Shown: one piece after another, positions 54,335 to 63,145 of the stretch
Layout of the letters: every line of letters begins with the position of its first letter
Numbering within the stretch: the stretch's first letter is position 1
NCBI GenBank assembly: GCA_900467185.1
Contig: UBPA01000007.1
Coordinates: 62,001 to 126,000 of the forward strand
Direction: 5' to 3'
Length of the DNA: 64,000 nt
From: Hyphomicrobiales bacterium
Lineage (GTDB): Bacteria > Pseudomonadota > Alphaproteobacteria > Rhizobiales > Rhizobiaceae
Translations under genes and position numbers: made by a program
Notes under the pieces: model-generated
What the model was told of the DNA's origin: nothing
Database searches by the model: none
The model's input: the letters and a program-made list of their open reading frames with translations, nothing else

Positions 54335-57145
54335 ATGACCGACCTTCTTGTTCTCGCCGCTTTCATCTTCTCGTTCCTGGCCTTTGCCCGCACCCGGCAG
54401 GCAAACGAGCGGTTCACGCGCGACATCGCCTTCCTCCAGTCGGAAATCGCCCGCCTGTCCGCTGCCCGCCTTCCCACCGACAGCCCGTCCGGAACGCTCG
54501 TCACGGAGCCTGCGACGGATGTCGCGGCGATCGAGATGCAGACGACCGACGCGCAGGAGGATGAGCGATCGGCAGCCGTCGCCGAGCCGCAAGCGATCGA
54601 CGCGGAACTGGCTTCCGTGCCTCCGGAGGAAGCGGAGCCGCAGAAACCGCGCGAATCGCTGGAAAGCTGGCTCGGTGCCCGTTGGGCGGTCTGGGTCGGC
54701 GGGATTGCCCTGGCTCTCGGCGGTATCTTTCTGGTCAAGGTGTCGATCGATGCGGGGCTGCTCAGCCCCGCCGTACGGTTGGTGCTGGCGGCGCTGTTCG
54801 GCGCGGCCCTCATGGTCGGCGGCGAGATGATCCGCAGGCGTGGTCCTGCGGACGGCGGACAGCGGTTCGCCAATGCCATGATCCCCGGCATTCTGACCGC
54901 GGCCGGCGCGGTGACGCTGCTCGGCGCGATCTTCGCGGCACATGCGGTCTACGCCTTCATCGGTCCGACGACGGCCTTCGTTCTCATGGGACTGGTGTCG
55001 CTTCTCGTCCTCGGCCTGTCGCTGCGGCATGGACAGGCGCTGGCCGGCCTCGGCCTCGTCGCGTCGCTCGTCACGCCGCTCCTGATCGATGCCGACGATC
55101 CCTCGCCGTGGAGCCTGTTCGCCTTCCTGTCGCTCGTCTGGCTGGCCGCGATGGCAACGGCGCGGATCGGCCGCTGGCGGATCGTGCCGGCCTTCGCCAA
55201 TATTGGCCTTGCCCTCTGGGGCACCGTCTACCTGATTGCGGAAGACCCGGCTGTTACCCTGCCGGTCTCCCTCTCTCTGCTCGTCCTCATCGCCGGCCAC
55301 GCCTATGTCTGGCCGGCCGGTGCCGACGACGCGGACCCGAAGATGATCGAGGACGTAGCGGAGGCACGTCCTCTTGCCGAGGATGCGGCGGCGGAGGCCG
55401 GGGATGCCGTGGCGACACCGGCGGCGGTGCCGGCATCGCGCGGCGCGGCGCATTGGCGCCGCCTGCTGCTGCCGCGCCATGCCCCCATCATTCTCACCGG
55501 CGCCTTTGCCGTGCTGATGACCGGGCTGTCGCTCATCGGTCCGCTGACGGAGACCGATGGCAATCCGACCTATGAATTCCTGGCCGTTACCGCCGCGCTG
55601 GGCCTCCTCGGCGCCGTGCGGGTGCGGGCGGTCACGGCTGCGCTGACGGCCGGACTCCTTGCCATTCTCGGCGTCTCGACGCTGGCGACGCTTCCGATGC
55701 TGCTGGAGCTTTCCAGCATCGGCGTCGTTGCTGAACGGTCGTTCGCGACCTCGCCGGTTGCGGCCTTGAGCCTTGCGGCGATCTTTATCGCGCTCTGCGC
55801 CTTCGCCCTCCATCGCCATAGCAACAGGCACCGGTTCGTCATTCTCTGGTCCGGTCTTGCCGCCGTCACCTCGGTCGCCTGCATCGGGCTCTCCTTCCTC
55901 ATCCTCGGCACCTATGCCTTCGATCCGCTGCACGGCATCGCCGCGACGGTTGCCGCCCTTGCATTTCTCGCGCTTGCGGACATCTCCGTCCGCCGCGACG
56001 CGTCCTTCCCGATCGTCGCCCAGGGCCTGCTGCTGGCCGGCGCGCTCGGCCTGCTGGTCATTGCCGCACACGCGCTGTCGGATGGGCTCTGGACGGTGCT
56101 CGCCATGGCCGTCTTCGCGGTCGCCTTCGTTGCAGCCACGCGGGTGCGCAACTGGGCGGCGCTGCCCTGGGTCGGGGCGCTCGGTTTCGTGTTCGTCCTT
56201 GCGCGGATCGGCTGGGAGCCGACCATCGTCGGTCCGCTCGCGCTCGGCCGCACGCCGGTGCTGAACGCGCTGCTGCCGGGCTATGGTCTCCCCGCGCTCT
56301 TTGCGCTCTGGTCGGCCTATACGCTGCGCGACTGGCCGTCCGACCGCCTGCGGAACACGCTGCAGGCGATTGCCAGCCTGTTCGGCCTGCTCACGCTCGC
56401 CATTCTGGTGCGCCACGCGATGAATGGTGGCCAGCTTCAGGGTGGCGCGCCGTCGCTGTCGGAACAGTCGATCTATACGCTGCTGGTCATCGGCGCCTCC
56501 GCCATCCTGATGCGGCTCGATCTCAGCCGTCCCGGTTCGTTCCTGCGCTATGGCAGCATCGGTCTCGGCGCCGTCTCTCTGCTGATGACGCTCTCGGCCC
56601 ACCTTGTCGGTCTCAATCCCTACCTCACCGGCGAAATGCTCGGACCCTATCCGCTGTTCGACCTGCTCCTCATCGGCTACCTGCTGCCGGGCATTGCCTA
56701 CGCCGCGCTCGCGCGCATGGCCGTCGGCCGGCGTCCGCCAATCTTCGTCGCGGCGCTGGCGACAGCGGCGGCGGTGCTCGCTTTCACCTGGGCCACCTTG
56801 TCGGTGCGCCGCGCCTGGCAGGGGCCCGGTATCGCCGACTGGAAGGGTTTTCTCGCCGGCGAGACCTATACCTATTCGGTCGTCTGGCTCGCCCTCGGCG
56901 TGCTTCTGCTCGTCGCCAGCCTGCGCTTCCATAGCCGCAGCATGCGCATCGTTTCCGGCGTGCTCGTCTTCGTCACGGTGCTGAAGGTCTTCCTGTTCGA
57001 CATGGCCAATCTGGAAGGCCTGCTGCGCGCACTGTCCTTCATGGGTCTCGGCATCGTGCTGATCGGCATTGGCCTGTTCTACCAGAAGGTCCTGACGTCG
57101 CGGCCGAAACCCGCAGCCGACGCTTCGCCCGGAACCGGCGCATGA
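54335..57145 (+). CDS. DUF2339 multispanning membrane protein
   Basis: The protein has about 936 residues. An N-terminal membrane anchor is followed by a short charged stretch, low-complexity Ala/Glu/Thr text, and then ESLESWLGARWAVWVGGIALALGG (given here in two parts: ESLESWLGARWAV and WVGGIALALGGIFLVK), the DUF2339 signature. More than twenty hydrophobic segments follow. Function is unknown. The start is ATG 54335 or GTG 54329. Its TGA overlaps the ATG of the HD gene (ATGA), so the two are coupled. Confidence 0.88.
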   Translation: MTDLLVLAAFIFSFLAFARTRQANERFTRDIAFLQSEIARLSAARLPTDSPSGTLVTEPATDVAAIEMQTTDAQEDERSAAVAEPQAIDAELASVPPEEAEPQKPRESLESWLGARWAVWVGGIALALGGIFLVKVSIDAGLLSPAVRLVLAALFGAALMVGGEMIRRRGPADGGQRFANAMIPGILTAAGAVTLLGAIFAAHAVYAFIGPTTAFVLMGLVSLLVLGLSLRHGQALAGLGLVASLVTPLLIDADDPSPWSLFAFLSLVWLAAMATARIGRWRIVPAFANIGLALWGTVYLIAEDPAVTLPVSLSLLVLIAGHAYVWPAGADDADPKMIEDVAEARPLAEDAAAEAGDAVATPAAVPASRGAAHWRRLLLPRHAPIILTGAFAVLMTGLSLIGPLTETDGNPTYEFLAVTAALGLLGAVRVRAVTAALTAGLLAILGVSTLATLPMLLELSSIGVVAERSFATSPVAALSLAAIFIALCAFALHRHSNRHRFVILWSGLAAVTSVACIGLSFLILGTYAFDPLHGIAATVAALAFLALADISVRRDASFPIVAQGLLLAGALGLLVIAAHALSDGLWTVLAMAVFAVAFVAATRVRNWAALPWVGALGFVFVLARIGWEPTIVGPLALGRTPVLNALLPGYGLPALFALWSAYTLRDWPSDRLRNTLQAIASLFGLLTLAILVRHAMNGGQLQGGAPSLSEQSIYTLLVIGASAILMRLDLSRPGSFLRYGSIGLGAVSLLMTLSAHLVGLNPYLTGEMLGPYPLFDLLLIGYLLPGIAYAALARMAVGRRPPIFVAALATAAAVLAFTWATLSVRRAWQGPGIADWKGFLAGETYTYSVVWLALGVLLLVASLRFHSRSMRIVSGVLVFVTVLKVFLFDMANLEGLLRALSFMGLGIVLIGIGLFYQKVLTSRPKPAADASPGTGA

Positions 57146-57804
57146 CACAGGAGACATCGGCCTTCGCGGCCGCCTTCGCGCCGTTTGCCGATCTCGCGCA
57201 GGCCCTGCTTGCCGAGGGCGCGACGGGCGACGACGGGTCGCACGACGTGGCCCACCTGATCCGGGTCTGGCGCAATGTCTGCCGCCTTCAGGCGGAGGAG
57301 GGCGGCGACCTGCGCCGGCTCTGCGCCGCCGTGCTGCTGCACGACGGGGTGGCCGTCGAAAAGAACGCGCCGAACCGGGCGAGCGCCTCGCGGCTTGCCG
57401 CCGACAAGGCCCGCGGGCTTCTCGCGCGACTCGGCTGGAGCGCGCCGGATATTGACGCGGTCGCCCATGCCATCCTCACCCACAGCTTTTCGGCCGGTAT
57501 TTCGCCGGAGACGATCGAGGCGAAGATTCTGCAGGATGCCGACAGGCTCGACGCGATCGGCATGATCGGCGCCGCACGCTGCTTCTACATCGCCGGTCGC
57601 CTTGGCAGCGGCCTCTACGATCCGCTCGACCCGCTGGCGCAGCACCGCCCGCTGGACGACAAGGCCTTCGCGCTCGACCACTTCGAGGTCAAGCTCTTCA
57701 AGCTCGCCGCGAACGCCCAGACGGAGGGCGGAAGACGCATGGCGGGCGAACGGCAGGCGCGCCTGCGCACGGTGCTGGACATGCTGATGCAGGAGATCGC
57801 CTGA
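57142..57804 (+). CDS. HD-domain phosphohydrolase (YedJ-like)
   Basis: The 220-residue protein carries the HD metal ligands in order: the first His in GSHDVAHLIRVWRN, the His-Asp pair in AAVLLHDGVAVEK and a late Asp in KILQDADRLDAIG. It resembles the YedJ/YpgQ group of cytoplasmic HD hydrolases, which act on nucleotides in some cases. Substrate is unknown. It overlaps the DUF2339 gene by four bases. Confidence 0.88.
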   Translation: MTQETSAFAAAFAPFADLAQALLAEGATGDDGSHDVAHLIRVWRNVCRLQAEEGGDLRRLCAAVLLHDGVAVEKNAPNRASASRLAADKARGLLARLGWSAPDIDAVAHAILTHSFSAGISPETIEAKILQDADRLDAIGMIGAARCFYIAGRLGSGLYDPLDPLAQHRPLDDKAFALDHFEVKLFKLAANAQTEGGRRMAGERQARLRTVLDMLMQEIA

Positions 57805-57963
57805 AACGCAGAGGGGGCGTTCCGCCCGGTCTCACAGGCGCGGCATCCCGCATTAACCTCGTAACCGAAAATTCACCATGAAAGTTTGACTCTGCCAGGT
57901 TGCAATGGTGTTCTGATCACGTCTTTCACCTTCGAGACGTGACCGGAGACGGCCGCCAGCGAG

Positions 57964-59031
57964 ATGTCCATGCGCGCCACCAGACACATTGCCAGCCTCG
58001 ACGGGCTGAGGGGAATAGCAGCCTTCCTCGTGGTGGTGTCGCATGTTGCGCTGCTCTATCCGCATCTGCCGGGCTGGTTCTCGCTGAACATCGGCGCGGA
58101 GGCGGTCGAGATCTTCTTTGCGCTCAGCGGCTTCCTGATGGCGAGCCTCTATGCGGCGCGGCCTCTGGATCGGGTGGCGGCGACCGACTATCTGGTGCAC
58201 CGCTTCGCCCGCATCTATCCGGTCTATCTCGTGGCCGTGCTGTGCGTCGTGCTCTTGTCGCTCGTGCCGGGCCTGGATTACATCCACCCGATCCACGGCC
58301 CGGTCGAGATCCTCCGGCACGTTTTCCTCCTCGGCTCGTCCGGCGTCTTCTGGTCGGTCCCGCCGGAAATTCAGTTCTATTTCTTCTTCCTCCTGGTCTG
58401 GCTCTGCCTGTCCGATGCCCGCAAGTACCGCTTCCTGGCGCTGTTCCTCGCCGTCTGCGTGGCGGTCGATGCCGTTTTCGACTTTCCCGGCCCGGGCATC
58501 CTGCTGCCGTCGAAGATCCATTTCTTCATGGCAGGCGTGGGCGCCGGCCTTCTCTTCGCCTCCGGTCGCCTGCGGCCCAAGGGCCCGCTGGTCGGCATCG
58601 CCACGCTGGCGCTGCTCGGCTTCGTCTTTCTGTCGAAGATCCTGATGTTGCGCGACCAGCACGATGGCTGGGGCCTGGCAATGGCGGTGACGGCGGGCGT
58701 CATCGTCTTCCTGACGGCGCAGGAGCAATCCCTGTCGCGGGCCCTGCTGGCCAGCGCACCCCTGCGGTTTCTCGGCAAGATCAGCTTTTCGCTCTACCTC
58801 TTTCACGTGCCGGTCATGTTCCTCTCGATGAAGACGCTCGGCCTCTTCCTGCCCGGTCCCGTCGCGGTCATCCTGTCGGTCTGTCTTGCCGTCGTCTTCG
58901 CAACCTACTCGTACCACCTCATCGAGGACCCGGCTCGCCGCCGGCTGGTCGAGGGCTGGAAACGCCATCGGGCGCGACACGCGGTCGTTCAGCCGAGCGA
59001 GCCGCGCGGAAGAATCGCATCGACGGCGTGA
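57964..59031 (+). CDS. Acyltransferase-3 (OafA/ExoZ-like) membrane protein
   Basis: The 355-residue protein has about ten transmembrane segments and opens with HIASLDGLRGIAAFLVVVSH, the family motif with its histidine. AEAVEIFFALSGFLMASLY and YLVHRFARIYPVYLV follow, and LGKISFSLYLFHVPVMFL lies near the end. ExoZ-type enzymes acetylate exopolysaccharide sugars. It lies outside the main cluster, about 4.8 kb to the right, but may serve the same polymer. A weak GCGAG stands before the ATG. Confidence 0.9.
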   Translation: MSMRATRHIASLDGLRGIAAFLVVVSHVALLYPHLPGWFSLNIGAEAVEIFFALSGFLMASLYAARPLDRVAATDYLVHRFARIYPVYLVAVLCVVLLSLVPGLDYIHPIHGPVEILRHVFLLGSSGVFWSVPPEIQFYFFFLLVWLCLSDARKYRFLALFLAVCVAVDAVFDFPGPGILLPSKIHFFMAGVGAGLLFASGRLRPKGPLVGIATLALLGFVFLSKILMLRDQHDGWGLAMAVTAGVIVFLTAQEQSLSRALLASAPLRFLGKISFSLYLFHVPVMFLSMKTLGLFLPGPVAVILSVCLAVVFATYSYHLIEDPARRRLVEGWKRHRARHAVVQPSEPRGRIASTA

Positions 59032-59083
59032 CCCCTTGGCGGTTACAACGGAGCTTTCCCGCTGCCGCTGAAGGACCGCCCGA

Positions 59084-59941
59084 ATGCCCGTGAACCCCAA
59101 GGTCGTCGCACTCAACATCCACCCGCTGAAGAGCGGTCGGGCGATTCCCGTCGAGCACGCCGATGTTCGGCTGGATGGCTTTGCCGGAGACCGCCGCTTC
59201 ATGCTTGTGGATCCCGACGGCACCTTCATCACCCAGCGCGAGTGTCAGCCGCTGGCGCAGATCTCTGCCGTGCCGCAGGCAGGCGGGCTCGATCTGGAGA
59301 TGGGCGGCGCGCGCTTGTCCGTCCGGTTCTCGGGCGACCGCCGCATCGTCGTGCGTGTCTGGTCGAGCACCGTCGATGCCGCCTGCGCGGACGATGCCGC
59401 AAACGAGACCTTGTCCGGCTGGCTCGGTCGCCCGGTTCGGCTGGTGCATATGGATGATAAGGCCGAGCGGACCGTCGGTGCGGAATGGGCCGGCGCGCCA
59501 GCGCCCGTCGGGTTCGCCGATGGCTTCCCGATCCTCATCACGACCACCGGTTCGCTGGAGGCTCTCAACAGGACGCTCGCGTCGAAGGGCCAGCCGATCG
59601 TCGGCATGGATCGCTTCCGCACCAATATTCTCCTCGATCACGACACGGCCTGGGAGGAGGATCTGTGGGACGCGGTCGAGATCGGCGGCATCCGCTTCGA
59701 CCTCGTCAAACCCTGTGCCCGCTGCATCATGACCACGCAGGACCAGATGACCGGCGAACGCATCGGCGGCAACCCGATCGAGGCACTGCGGGTGGAGCGC
59801 ATGTCGGCTGACCGCAGGGTTCCCGGCGTGCTATTCGGCTGGAACGCGGTACCGCGCGGCACCGGGCGCATCGCGCTCGACGAGGCCGCCCGCATCGTTT
59901 CGACCCGCGCCGAGCGCTGGCCCATGAAGCATCGCGCCTGA
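59084..59941 (+). CDS. MOSC-domain molybdenum-cofactor protein (YcbX/mARC-like)
   Basis: The 285-residue protein has an N-terminal beta-barrel (VVALNIHPLKSGRAIPVEHADV) and a C-terminal MOSC domain. The conserved cysteine in LVKPCARCIMTTQDQMTGER probably binds the molybdenum cofactor, and FRTNILLD is also typical. Such proteins reduce N-hydroxylated compounds. It lacks the C-terminal ferredoxin domain of YcbX proper. The VanZ-like gene converges and overlaps its 3' end. Confidence 0.9.
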   Translation: MPVNPKVVALNIHPLKSGRAIPVEHADVRLDGFAGDRRFMLVDPDGTFITQRECQPLAQISAVPQAGGLDLEMGGARLSVRFSGDRRIVVRVWSSTVDAACADDAANETLSGWLGRPVRLVHMDDKAERTVGAEWAGAPAPVGFADGFPILITTTGSLEALNRTLASKGQPIVGMDRFRTNILLDHDTAWEEDLWDAVEIGGIRFDLVKPCARCIMTTQDQMTGERIGGNPIEALRVERMSADRRVPGVLFGWNAVPRGTGRIALDEAARIVSTRAERWPMKHRA

Positions 59942-60313
59942 CCCGCGCTTGAGACGTTGCCGGTCGGCCAGCCACCGCCTGCGGCCGACCAGCGCCAGCT
60001 TGCCCACCGCAAGGCCGATAAGACTGCCGAGCGACTTCACCAGTGCATCGGAAAACCGGGCGTGGCGGGTCGGCGAGATCCATTGCAGCATCTCGATGAA
60101 GAAGGCGGCCGCGATCAGGAACAGCGCGAGAGAAAGCCACCGCCGCGGATAGGCGACGGCGAAGATCGCGCCCGCCAACGCAAAGGCCGCAGCCCGGTCG
60201 AGACCGACCACCGTCACCGTCGGCGGCCGCCAGCCGAGCGGCGAGACCGTGACAGCCACGAGGACGAGGAGGGCAACCCAGGCGGCAGCGCGGAATAGGG
60301 ATCGGAGTGTCAT
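59831..60313 (-). CDS. VanZ-like small membrane protein
   Basis: The 160-residue protein has three or four transmembrane segments in its first 110 residues, with AVTVSPLGWRPP, LDRAAAFALAGAIFAVAYP and FFIEMLQWISPTRHARFSDALVKSLGSLIG (the last in two overlapping parts of fewer than 20 residues: FFIEMLQWIS and TRHARFSDALVKSLGS). These match the VanZ/YfiM-like family. The last 37 residues are antisense to the MOSC gene and may be of little importance. The open frame runs on to 60469 through three palindromes, but ATG 60313 is where conserved text starts. Confidence 0.75.
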   Translation of the reverse strand: MTLRSLFRAAAWVALLVLVAVTVSPLGWRPPTVTVVGLDRAAAFALAGAIFAVAYPRRWLSLALFLIAAAFFIEMLQWISPTRHARFSDALVKSLGSLIGLAVGKLALVGRRRWLADRQRLKRGSGAMLHGPALGAGRNDAGGLVERDAPGAARYRVPAE

Positions 60314-60400
60314 CGAACTGTCATAGAACCGCGAAGCCCATGGTGCAATGCACACGCCCGTGAGGTTCGCCGCGCCGCGCCCCGCATCCATCCATTGACG

Positions 60401-60459
60401 CCCCATCAACGTCGTTGATGCCGCATCAACGTGTTGGTGCCCCATCAACGTCGTTGATG
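60401..60459. repeat. Three tandem ~20-bp palindromic repeats before the MFS gene
   Basis: The unit CCCCATCAACGTCGTTGATG is present identically at 60401-60420 and 60440-60459. Between them is a degenerate copy, CCGCATCAACGTGTTGGTG (60421-60439). Each exact copy contains CATCAACG and CGTTGATG around one T. The array lies about 100-155 nt upstream of the MFS gene and between it and the divergent VanZ-like gene. It could be a multi-site operator; other explanations are open. Confidence 0.75.
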
Positions 60460-60555
60460 CAGGTGTCACGCGAATTCACTTTCGATGCACGGCCTGCTCC
60501 CCTAATCTGAACGAGCCGCATCGCCTTTCAGCGGCCCCTCATCCGGAGCCCGCTT

Positions 60556-61794
60556 ATGTCCGCCCCCAGTCCCGCCGCTGTTGCCCGCACCCCGCGTCGC
60601 GGCCTGCCGTGGCTCATCATCCTCTCGGGTTCGCTTGTGGCGATGCTCACCTTCGGGCCGCGCTCGGCCATGGGCTTCTTTCAGCTGCCCATGCTGGCGG
60701 ATCTCGGCTGGGACCGCACGACGTTCGGCCTTGCCATGGCCCTGCAGAATCTCTGCTGGGGGCTCAGCCAGCCCTTCTTCGGCGCGATGGCCGACAAATA
60801 CGGCACCTGGCGGGTGCTGGCGATATCGGGCCTGCTCTATGCGACCGGGCTGATCGTCATGGCGTTCGCGACGGCCCCTGTCTGGCTGCATGTCGGGGGC
60901 GGGGTGCTGGTCGGCCTTGCCGTCGGCGCCGGCTCCTTCGGCACCATTCTGTCCGCTTTTGCCCGCAACGTCACGCCGGAGCAGCGCTCCATGGCCTTCG
61001 GCATCGGCACGGCCGCTGGCTCGGCCGGCATGTTCCTGTTCGCGCCGCTCAGCCAGGGCCTCGTCTCGGCCTTTGGCTGGTCCGACAGCCTCGTCATCCT
61101 CGGCGCCATGATGCTGGTCGTGCCGCTCGTCGCCATTCCCCTGCGCGGCAATGCCAGCTCGGGCTCGCAGAGCCAGTCGGTCTACAAGTAGTCGATCGGC
61201 CAGGCGCTGAAGGAGGCGCTGGGTCACAAGAGCTACCTCCTGCTCGTGTCCGGCTTCTTCGTCTGCGGCTATCAGGTCGCCTTCATCACCGCGCATTTTC
61301 CGGCCTATATCGGCGATATCGGCATCGACGCGCGCTATGCCGTCATCGCGCTCGCTCTGATCGGCTTCTTCAACATCATCGGCTCGCTGGCCGCAGGCGT
61401 CATCGGGCAGCGCTACTCGAAACCCTATTTCCTCTCCCTGATCTATATCGGCCGCTCGATCGTCGTCTCCGCCTTCCTGCTGCTGCCGCAGTCGCCGCTC
61501 ACCGTCATCCTCTTTGCCATCGCCATGGGCCTGCTGTGGCTGTCGACGGTGCCGCCCACGAATGCGCTGGTGGCGATCATGTTCGGCACGCGCCATCTCG
61601 GCCTGCTTGGCGGCATCGTCTTCCTGTCGCACCAGATCGGCTCTTTCCTCGGCGTCTGGATGGGCGGCTATCTCTACGATCATTTCGGCTCCTACGATCC
61701 GGTCTGGTGGATCGGCGTCGTGCTCGGCCTGTTCGCGGCCCTCGTGCACTGGCCGATCGAGGAAAAGCCGGTCGTCCGCCCCGCCATGGCGTGA
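60556..61794 (+). pseudogene. MFS transporter gene interrupted by an in-frame TAG
   Basis: The frame opens at 60556 and gives a major-facilitator N-terminal half with six hydrophobic segments (about 211 residues). Its motifs include LQNLCWGLSQPFFGAMADKY, the loop 2-3 signature. A TAG at 61189-61191 stops it in the central cytoplasmic loop, right after QSVYK. The same frame continues without shift as SIGQALKEALGHKSYLLLV and six more segments to 61794. In intact relatives the loop runs through, so one base change, for example CAG to TAG, would explain the break. It may be a true pseudogene, a readthrough gene or a sequencing error. The substrate is unknown. Confidence 0.8.
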
Positions 61795-61872
61795 AAGAGC
61801 GGCTTATGCTCGATGTGACAAAAAGGTGTCGCGGACGGCTTGATATCCGTCACAAAACTTTCTAATTCAGCA

Positions 61873-61897
61873 TCACCGGCAACGCCGGTTTTGTTTT
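61873..61897 (+). terminator. Terminator after the MFS gene
   Basis: ACCGGC (61875-61880) and GCCGGT (61884-61889) form a 6-bp stem with a 3-nt loop, followed by TTTTGTTTT. Confidence 0.75.
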
Positions 61898-61905
61898 GAT
61901 CCCTT

Positions 61906-61924
61906 TATGCTCATCATGAGCATA
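61906..61924. promoter_or_regulatory. Palindromic operator upstream of nadA (candidate NadQ site)
   Basis: TATGCTCAT and ATGAGCATA form a perfect 19-bp palindrome around one C, 38 nt ahead of the nadA ATG. NadQ is the known regulator of nadABC in Rhizobiales, so this is a good candidate for its site. The match with the NadQ consensus was not checked. Confidence 0.6.
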
Positions 61925-61962
61925 TTTGCTGTCGTGGTGGAGCGGCGGAAAGCGAGGATGGC

Positions 61963-63057
61963 ATGACAGAGGCATTTCGAACGATGGAAGGCCTGCCGTC
62001 GGACGGCGCAACGCAGCCGCGTTTCCAGACCGCCGCCGAACGCTTCGGCGTCATCCCCATGCCGGACCTGACCTTCACGCCCGAGATCGCGCGGGAGACC
62101 GAGCACCTCTACCAGAAGGTCCGGGATTTCATTCCCGCCTTCGAATGGCCCGTCTATGCGCCCTATGTGGCGGCCATCAACCGGCTGAAGCGCGAGCGCA
62201 ACGCCGTCATCCTCGCCCACAATTACCAGACCCCGGAGATCTTTCACTGCGTCGCCGATATCGTCGGGGATTCCCTGCAGCTCGCCCGCGATGCGACGCG
62301 GGTGGATGCCGAGATCATCGTGCAGTGCGGCGTCCACTTCATGGCCGAGACGTCGAAGCTGCTGAACCCGCAGAAGACGGTTCTCATTCCCGATTCCCGG
62401 GCCGGCTGCTCGCTCTCGGAATCGATCACCGGCGCCGATGTCCGCCTGCTGAAGCAGCGCTATCCCGGCGTGCCGGTCGTGACATACGTCAACACCTCCG
62501 CCGACGTGAAGGCCGAGACCGACATCTGCTGCACCTCGTCCAACGTGCTTGCCATCGTCGAGAGCCTGGAGAGCGACACCGTGCTCTGCATTCCCGACGA
62601 GTATCTGGCCATGAACGTCGCCAAGCAGACCAACAAGACGATCCTGACCTGGAAGGGGCACTGCGAGGTGCACGAGCGCTTCACGGCCGCCGAACTCCTC
62701 GCCTACAAGGCCGCCCATCCCGGCATCGAGATCATCGGCCATCCCGAGTGCCATCCGGATGTCATCGCCGTCTGCGATTTCGCGGGCTCCACCGCCGGCA
62801 TGATCAACTACGTCAAGGACAAGCGCCCGCCCAAGGTGCTGCTGGTCACCGAATGCTCCATGGCTTCCAACATCCAGGCGGAGGTCGAGGGTGTCACGTT
62901 CGTCAAGCCGTGCAACCTCTGTCCGCACATGAAGCGCATCACGCTGCCGAAGATCCTCGACAGCCTGCTGACGATGACGGACGAGGTGCTGATCGACCCC
63001 GAGATCGCCGACCGCGCGCGGCTGGCCGTCGAGCGGATGATCAACCTCAAGCAGTAG
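61963..63057 (+). CDS. nadA: Quinolinate synthase A
   Basis: NadA condenses iminoaspartate with dihydroxyacetone phosphate to quinolinate in de novo NAD synthesis. The 364-residue protein has [60 protein letters not shown] and a late [11 protein letters not shown]. Three conserved cysteines there bind the [4Fe-4S] cluster. The length fits. ATG 61963 follows AGCGAGG. nadB starts 88 nt later; an upstream palindrome suggests control by NAD status. Confidence 0.96.
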   Translation: MTEAFRTMEGLPSDGATQPRFQTAAERFGVIPMPDLTFTPEIARETEHLYQKVRDFIPAFEWPVYAPYVAAINRLKRERNAVILAHNYQTPEIFHCVADIVGDSLQLARDATRVDAEIIVQCGVHFMAETSKLLNPQKTVLIPDSRAGCSLSESITGADVRLLKQRYPGVPVVTYVNTSADVKAETDICCTSSNVLAIVESLESDTVLCIPDEYLAMNVAKQTNKTILTWKGHCEVHERFTAAELLAYKAAHPGIEIIGHPECHPDVIAVCDFAGSTAGMINYVKDKRPPKVLLVTECSMASNIQAEVEGVTFVKPCNLCPHMKRITLPKILDSLLTMTDEVLIDPEIADRARLAVERMINLKQ

Positions 63058-63145
63058 CGTTCGGCGTTGCGTCGAACAGAGAGACGGAGCGTTCTGCCAT
63101 TCGAAGAGGAGCGGAAACGCTTTTGTGCCGGCGGAGGAGACTGCC

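Noticed and set aside
54233-57157. Minus-strand frame of 974 codons opposite the DUF2339 gene
   Set aside because: Antisense of a multispanning membrane protein always gives a hydrophilic, charged shadow; no motif is present.
60401-60459. CRISPR-like array
   Set aside because: Only three units, directly adjacent with no spacers, and palindromic. No cas gene is nearby.
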